Assembly (NCBI RefSeq): GCF_020921035.1
Contig: NC_063152.1
Location: forward strand, 29,821,903 to 29,885,902
Length of the DNA stretch: 64,000 nucleotides
Origin: Rhodamnia argentea
Taxonomy: Eukaryota; Streptophyta; Magnoliopsida; Myrtales; Myrtaceae
Direction: 5' to 3'
The position numbers were made by a program, and so were the translations under genes. The notes under the pieces were generated by a model. That model saw nothing but the letters and a program-made list of their open reading frames with translations, did no database searches and was not told the origin of the DNA. This document shows, one piece after another, positions 58,785 to 64,000 of this stretch; positions within the stretch are counted from its first letter, which is position 1; each line of letters opens with the position of its first letter.

Positions 58785-59407
58785 TTACTTGTTGGCCTTT
58801 ACCAGCTCAGATATGATCTTATCATCCGTGTGGAAAGCCTTGGCGAGGATGCCCACGTCGATCCCACTCCCGAACACGCTAGCTAGGATCGAGACTGTCC
58901 CTGTGCTAGCGCACCCGAACACCCCGAGCGCCATGGCCCTGCAGTCGGGCCTCATGTTGACCTGGAAGTGGACCAGCCCTTTTGGGAAGATGAACAGGTC
59001 ATGGGCCTGGACGATCTACAGGAAGAGCCGGTTTTCCGTATCAATGAACCCAACCTCCAGGATGCCTTCCAGGACGATCAGGAGCTCAGCAGAGCGCGGG
59101 TGAGTGTGCGGCGGGTTGATCCCCGAAGGCAGGTAGATGATTTTGGCCATGGAGACGCTCTGCCCGTCGAGGGCTGGGAATTCTTTCTTTGTCACTTTGG
59201 CTGTGAGGGCCGTGGTTTGTCCCGTCAGATTGGCTCTTTTATCGAAAATCCTGAGATTGTGTATGTGAAGTACTGCCTAGTGATTGTGCTTTCGTTGAGG
59301 CTCGGAGGGACCAGGAAATCCTGCAGAATGTCGGGATCTCCCACATTCGCGAAGATTGTGTCCTTCGTGGTAACCAAGATCAAGGCACATGCTATTAGGC
59401 TAGACAA
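58785..59407 (-). pseudogene. Germin-like protein pseudogene 2
   Basis: It is the paralogue of the copy at 53516-54140. Signal peptide MSSLIACALILVTTKD, GDPDILQDFLVPP, histidine box INPPHTHPRSAELL, GLVHFQVNMRPD and a C-terminus ending ISELVKANK are all visible. Lesions: one base lost after YFTYT near 59267, giving an early stop at TISGFSIKEPI, and CAG changed to TAG before IVQAHDLF near 59009. One added base would give 207 codons plus stop, matching unit 1. Both duplicates are therefore broken, each by its own changes, which argues that the pair lost function after duplication. Confidence 0.9.
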
Positions 59408-60841
59408 TTACTCCATTTGAAAGTGTTGGGTGTGTCTGTGTGTGTTTTGTATGGATTTTCGGTTCTTGCTGCTTTTATAGGGTTGAAAAGCCATCCGGTA
59501 CTCTCATTTTTAAGATCCAATGCTCATCAAGATTTAGTTTGTCTTTGGCATGCTGAGAATGTTGCAAATGAATAAGTTATACTCGCGTATCGTTGAGCGA
59601 TGTTACTGATGAGAACTGATTGTTTTCTACTGGTTGGATTATTGCCGAAAATGGCGAAATTATATGATCCAAGTAAATCCTGAAAGACTGAACTTTCCTC
59701 ATCTTTATGCAACAGCTGCATTATGTAAGCTTCTGGAATGCGAAACGTGCTCCGAAATATGGAAACGAAGAACGAGAGGAGTCGGTTTTGCCTATGCTGT
59801 GGAAGTTACTGTCCTATACTTTTGGAGGAGAAGCTGTCAACCTCATAATTCTCAATTTTTGTCCTCTTATATTTGTACCAGCTAAGCCCATGGGGGTGAT
59901 GCATCCTATATAGACAGTGTCCTAGTTGATGTCCTGCTGCGAGACACGGCATAGACCAGAACAGCAATCTCAAAGTGTTTTTAAGACTTCTGATTTCCAT
60001 TGAGAAATGGCAATTTCCCACAAGTTTCAGCTGGCAAAAGAACTGGACCACCGTTGATCTCACATGGAGTTTGATGTACGATTTGGAAAAGGGTCGGTTG
60101 CATTCATTGGATTACCAAAGGGGATGGCATTATCAAAAGACACTGGAAACGGTCTGTTCTTATACGATCGGATCGACCGCATTGGCGAAGAAGTAAGTCT
60201 ACCTAATAAGCTGTTCATTGACGAGGGTATGAGTAGCTTTGGGAGCAGTTCTGGTGCTGCATCTGTACAGCTATTGGATTTCTGGCTTCCATTCCGTATA
60301 AGCGCACAAGAGAATCCGTGAAAAGACCAGCAACAGCATCAACTAAAGGGACATAATACGCAACACTTGATATTTCTTTTCTGTTGGTAGAATGACAAGG
60401 AAGGGCGACTAGGACTAGCAAGTTTTTTTTTTTCTGGGCGAGGCCCGAAATCTCTTCACTCGAGGTATGGCACATCTAGGTAACGCAACTTGAGCCTTTT
60501 AGAGGATCTGCCCTGTCGTGAATGAAATGCATGAAGAGATAAGCGACGCCTTTATCACCAAGCCAATCACCTTAGTAACTTGATCAGCATAATCCACGCC
60601 GCAATTCAAAAGCATATAATGATAATAGTAGTAATATAAAAAAAAAAATTACCGTAGTTTGTCTAAATCAAGCGGCCTCTCTTCACCTTTTCCTTTTAAT
60701 TCGGTGAATGATATATGAAAACAGCAAATCATCCCACAAAGAAAAGTCCATACAGATTTCATTATTTTCCTGTACGGAGGAGGAGGACCATGCACATAAT
60801 TGTTAATTTATATTGCTCGAGGGTATCCAAAACGACCAGGT
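59408..60841. other. Flank of germin-like pseudogene 2
   Basis: It matches 54141-54720 and 55862-56560 of the upstream unit without the Mutator and MITE insertions. An open frame at 60064-60321 (FGKGSVAFIGLPKGMAL, YDRIDRIGEE, then a possible GTAAGT donor) might be an exon remnant; I do not recognise the family, and the upstream duplicate is not open. Confidence 0.45.
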
Positions 60842-60913
60842 GGATCCGTGGCGCAATGGTAGCGCGTCTGACTCCAGATCAGAAGGTTGCGTGTTCGATT
60901 CACGTCGGGTTCA
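60842..60913 (+). tRNA. trnW-CCA: tRNA-Trp (CCA), copy 3
   Basis: Identical to copies 1 and 2 through the tRNA. The flank AATTCCCCCGAAAATGTT is closest to copy 1. No germin-like sequence follows it, so only the tRNA end of the unit was copied or the rest has been lost. A run of T starts about 35 bases after the gene, suitable for RNA polymerase III termination. Confidence 0.96.
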
Positions 60914-61929
60914 ATTCCCCCGAAAATGTTGAACGGATCATTTTTTTTTAATGTGTTTTTACAATGTTCGTTCCACTTTTTGTTCTGAGGTGGAAAAATG
61001 TGTTGTCTTCATTTCTTGGCCCACATGTTCGGCCCGGTTCAAGTTATGGGCAGACTTTCCTTTTCTCAAGTGCTTTAAAATATTCTATTAAAACTTTTTT
61101 TTTTTGGTCAAATATTAAAACTTCCCTCTGCGCAATTTTTTTTTTTTTTTTTTTTTAGGGTCATATCCCTTGGCGCTGTTGTAAAATGATTAAACACGTA
61201 CGCAGCAGAGTTAAATTAAACTGAGATTCAATGCTCTCGATTTTCTGTTTTTCGATTGAGATCTGACGTTCTCGATTTAGTTTCCTCGTTTCAATTTAGA
61301 TAGAACCGTGGAGCACAATCATATTAAAGCTGCATCATAATTAGAACACCTAAAATCCCGACAAAAAAGGGTATCGGTATCCAAAATCGACACAGGTGAC
61401 TCAAGTTTTCTTTTGGGTCTCGACTCCATCCATCGTCAGCCCGTACTGCTCTCAAAAGGATGATGTGATTGGCTTGTAAATCAGACACCATTTGGGACCT
61501 CTGCATAAATGTTGCTGTCGATTGCAAGAATCTGGAACCCCATCAAGCACGCGAGGATTGTCCCCCCCTCATCTTGATTGTGCTTAAAGGCCAACCCAGA
61601 GAGCTCTTGAGGGCCTTCCACGTAAAGCACCGGCATTATCAAACTTGGAATACTCATGCACGCAGAGAGTTACGGTGTAGTATGACCCTCTCAATTTCGC
61701 ATCAACACTTGGAAACATTTGTCCCCTAATCCGACCGAACCAACCGAAATAACGCCTCTTAACGGTTTCTTACATCCCTCATGACATCGTGTTATGCTCG
61801 CGTCCTCCTCGTTTACAACTGGACTGTATGCCCCATCCCGAGCAGTCCACTTCACTCTCGTCACTGTATATATATACACATGCAAGAAGAAGCTCTCGTC
61901 CCAAATAACACAAAAACAGCGATATCGAG
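60914..61929. other. Spacer before the unknown two-exon gene
   Basis: No gene is seen. Poly-T runs occur near 61095 and 61140. GTATATATATACA at about 61866-61878 is a TATA-like candidate about 55 bases before the ATG of the next gene. Confidence 0.45.
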
Positions 61930-63010
61930 ATGTCGTGCCAAGTTCTCCGTGCATTTTCAGATTCTTCTTCTCTGTCCGGCAACGTCTCGATGGGCCTTGT
62001 GAACCGGCCTTTGCGATTCGATGGGTCGCTCGGCTCAACGGTGAATATGGACTCATCTTTCCATTCCCCGTTTCATATCGCTGCTGATTCATTGTTTGTG
62101 TGTGAATGCCGTGCAGACATTGGACATGTCCGTAGGTTTTTGTTAGGATGATCCCGACATTTGTATAATACGGCATCACAATTATGTGAAAACCTTATGA
62201 TATTATAAAGTTTAACAAAATGAAACACAGAAACTTGGAGCATGTATATCTGGGCACATGTTAGGGAAGTCCAAGAACGTCTGCGCATATATATTTTACC
62301 AAGTAGATGTTTGGTTTGCACATTGAACTGCAATTTATTTTCTTCAGGTTGGTCTCGATCGAGGCCCAGAGAAAGCATCTCGAGGAGCAGGATTATCGAT
62401 ATCAGACGAGGAATCCAGGATTCGCGGCGAACTTGAGCTCGACGTGGAGCGAGATTTGGAGGAGGAGATCAAGGATGGAATGTATCGCCTGGCTCTGCAA
62501 CTCCACCGGCTTTACCAACACCAGAAGGAGAGAATTTCAAGAGCGCGGCAATCCGCCCAAAGCGCGGCGAAAAACCGACGGGGAATCGAGGAGAAATCGG
62601 TCTCGGAGGTGAATATAAGCATCAAAATGGAAGGAGGGACCAAAGTCGTGATTAGAGAAACGAAGAGAGAGGCCACGAGAGACAAAACCGGGCCTCTCAG
62701 AGCCTCGGGAACGCCAAATTCGAACCGTCATAGTAATAACGAGAAGCACGGAACGATTGTTCGAAGAGTGAAGAAGTTCGACTGGGCAAACTCCCTTCGA
62801 TCGGGAGGAGGCGCGAGCATCATCGACGAGAAAGGAAGCGGTAATGCACTCGGGAAATCGAGGATGCATCCTCGCGGCCGCCGCGTTTCCCGTTCAAACC
62901 TTCGAAGCGAGGGTTGCGGAAACAGCGTCGGCGGCGACTCGGCGAGGCACAAAGTGAACCGGCTCGTTGATCATAAGTTGCTCGACATGGAAATGGGTTG
63001 GAAAGGCTGA
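61930..63010 (+). CDS. Plant protein of unknown function, two exons
   Basis: Proposed exons 61930-62040 and 62348-63010 encode 257 residues. The donor ACG|GTGAAT and acceptor CTTCAG|GTTGG are both phase 0. They join MSCQVLRAFSDSSSL...GSLGST to VGLDRGPEKASRG. The centre is a charged, helix-prone region (DVERDLEEEIKDGMYRLAL, LHRLYQHQKER), then a conserved-looking EVNISIKMEGGTKVVIRE segment and KKFDWANSLRSGG. The C-terminus is basic and serine-rich, so nuclear or nucleic-acid association is possible but not shown. No catalytic motif is seen. The second exon is more certain than the first; a competing frame at 62307-62612 reads through the same DNA but lacks this composition. Confidence 0.6.
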
Positions 63011-63576
63011 TGGATGGAGCTTTTTGTTCACTCTGGTTGTCGATTGATGAGTGTTGGTCTGTGTTAATTAGGACAATGCATGCATGAAATAAAGGTTCAA
63101 CGTTGGTTTTGTACGTTTAATTGTGATTTGGTCGTGCGTCGCCGGCTTGAAGATCGAGATGTAAATTTAAGAATTACGATGAAATAATAAGATGGTTTAA
63201 TTCTTTTGACCTTAAATTTTCATTTATTTGTCATTTTTGTGCTAGCAAAATTTTCCGTTAGTTATTGACGTGGCGAGCTCTTTACTGATTATTTATTAAT
63301 ATTATATTGACATTATGAAAAAAATTTAAATGAGTACAAATGGCCCAAAAATTACTTTGGACCAAAAATTAATTTGAGATTAGTAATTTAAAACTTTTCG
63401 TGATATTATATAACGTGCGTCGGCATCATTTTGGTGGCGGCCGGAGGGGTTAAGCATTTCTTTTGCTGAACAATTGAAGGGTTTAAGAATAAGCATTTGA
63501 CAGCACACCGTAAAAACCTCCGCCGGCTTGATCCCGCTACCCGTCCCTGGCCGCGCGCGCTGAGCTCAGCTGAGAA
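63011..63576. other. Spacer before the right-edge gene
   Basis: AT-rich; no gene. The last 100 bases are GC-rich and are the likely 5' UTR of the next gene. Confidence 0.5.
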
Positions 63577-63756
63577 ATGGATACGGCGGAGAGCGGCGGC
63601 TCTGCGGCAGCCGTCGTCAACTCACTGTCCGACAGCTTCAGACGAGTGCCTCGGGCAGCTATTCCGCCTCTGCTGGATTGCATCCTGGCGTCGACCGGGA
63701 TGCCTTCTTCTTTGCTGCTCAACTCGCTTCTCGATTCTTTTGATGATTTCAGCAAG
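63577..63756 (+). CDS. First coding exon of a gene leaving the window
   Basis: Sixty codons from ATG (MDTAESGGSAAAVVNSL...) end in DSFDDFSK followed by a GTATCG donor in phase 0. The peptide has an amphipathic, leucine-rich look (PRAAIPPLLDCILASTGMP; SLLLNSLLDSF), as in helical-repeat proteins, but I do not recognise the family. The downstream bases to 64000 read as intron. Start chosen as the only ATG before the open frame. Confidence 0.6.
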
Positions 63757-64000
63757 GTATCGTCAAATTTCTCTATGTGGAAATAGATTTGTATGTGGAG
63801 TTTGTGAGATTTTGTGGGACCAGGGTTGGAATGTGTCTTTGTTAACGGAGTTGGAAATTTCTGCTTCATCTGGCGGAATAGCTGGAACTGTTTGGTTGCT
63901 GATTTTAACTGATTTTAAATGCTTGAGCTTTTGAGGTGGTTTGTGGCTGTCTCGCGTGAGCGTGGAGTTGCCCGTCTAGCTTGTTCTTTGAAAAAAAGAA

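Noticed and set aside
62307-62612. Alternative frame across exon 2 of the unknown gene
   Set aside because: It would need the phase-2 donor at 62136 and ends early in an arginine-rich tail. The other frame is longer and has helix-forming, conserved-looking segments.
1-64000. CRISPR arrays, operons or phage-like modules
   Set aside because: The window has plant introns and nuclear tRNAs throughout; the repeats seen are transposons, microsatellites and segmental duplications.

Overview
The window is nuclear DNA from a flowering plant. Every protein gene recognised has GT-AG introns and plant-type families: phenylcoumaran benzylic ether reductase (PCBER)-like reductases, an SnRK2 kinase, a lipid-transfer protein, the UVH1/XPF repair nuclease and germin-like proteins. 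There are also nuclear-type tRNA genes, Copia and Gypsy retrotransposons, and a plastid tRNA fragment inside a pseudogene. The family mix and the GC-rich Mutator-like repeats suggest a woody eudicot, possibly Myrtaceae (Eucalyptus-like), but the species cannot be proved from the sequence.

Layout: (1) 1-6.1 kb holds a decayed Ty3/Gypsy element on the minus strand. (2) 6.1-39.4 kb holds five tandem PCBER/isoflavone-reductase-like copies, all on the plus strand, here called A to E, each with the same five-exon plan. B and D are complete 308-residue reductases. A is an open but diverged 303-residue copy lacking the usual glycine motif and the catalytic lysine. C is A's sister; it has a Copia element in intron 1 and frame lesions in exons 3 and 4. 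E is a pseudogene whose exon 3 contains plastid trnI-CAU sequence. The A-B pair and the C-D pair are duplicated blocks, separated by a 0.95-kb tandem repeat. An intact nine-exon SnRK2 kinase gene lies between D and E. (3) 40.2-51.8 kb is ordinary single-copy gene space: a small 8-cysteine lipid-transfer-type protein, a membrane-anchored cyclophilin-like protein (5 exons) and the UVH1/XPF endonuclease (10 exons, 977 residues). (4) 52-61 kb is a tRNA and germin-like duplication zone: one tRNA-Gln, three identical tRNA-Trp genes, two broken germin-like genes and several small DNA elements. (5) 61.9-64 kb has a two-exon gene of unknown function and the first exon of a gene running off the right edge.

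The genes do not form an operon-like system. The main theme is birth-and-death evolution of a reductase cluster likely tied to lignan/neolignan metabolism: block duplication, retrotransposon insertion, organelle-DNA insertion, and one paralogue that looks like a pseudoenzyme or a gene with a new function.
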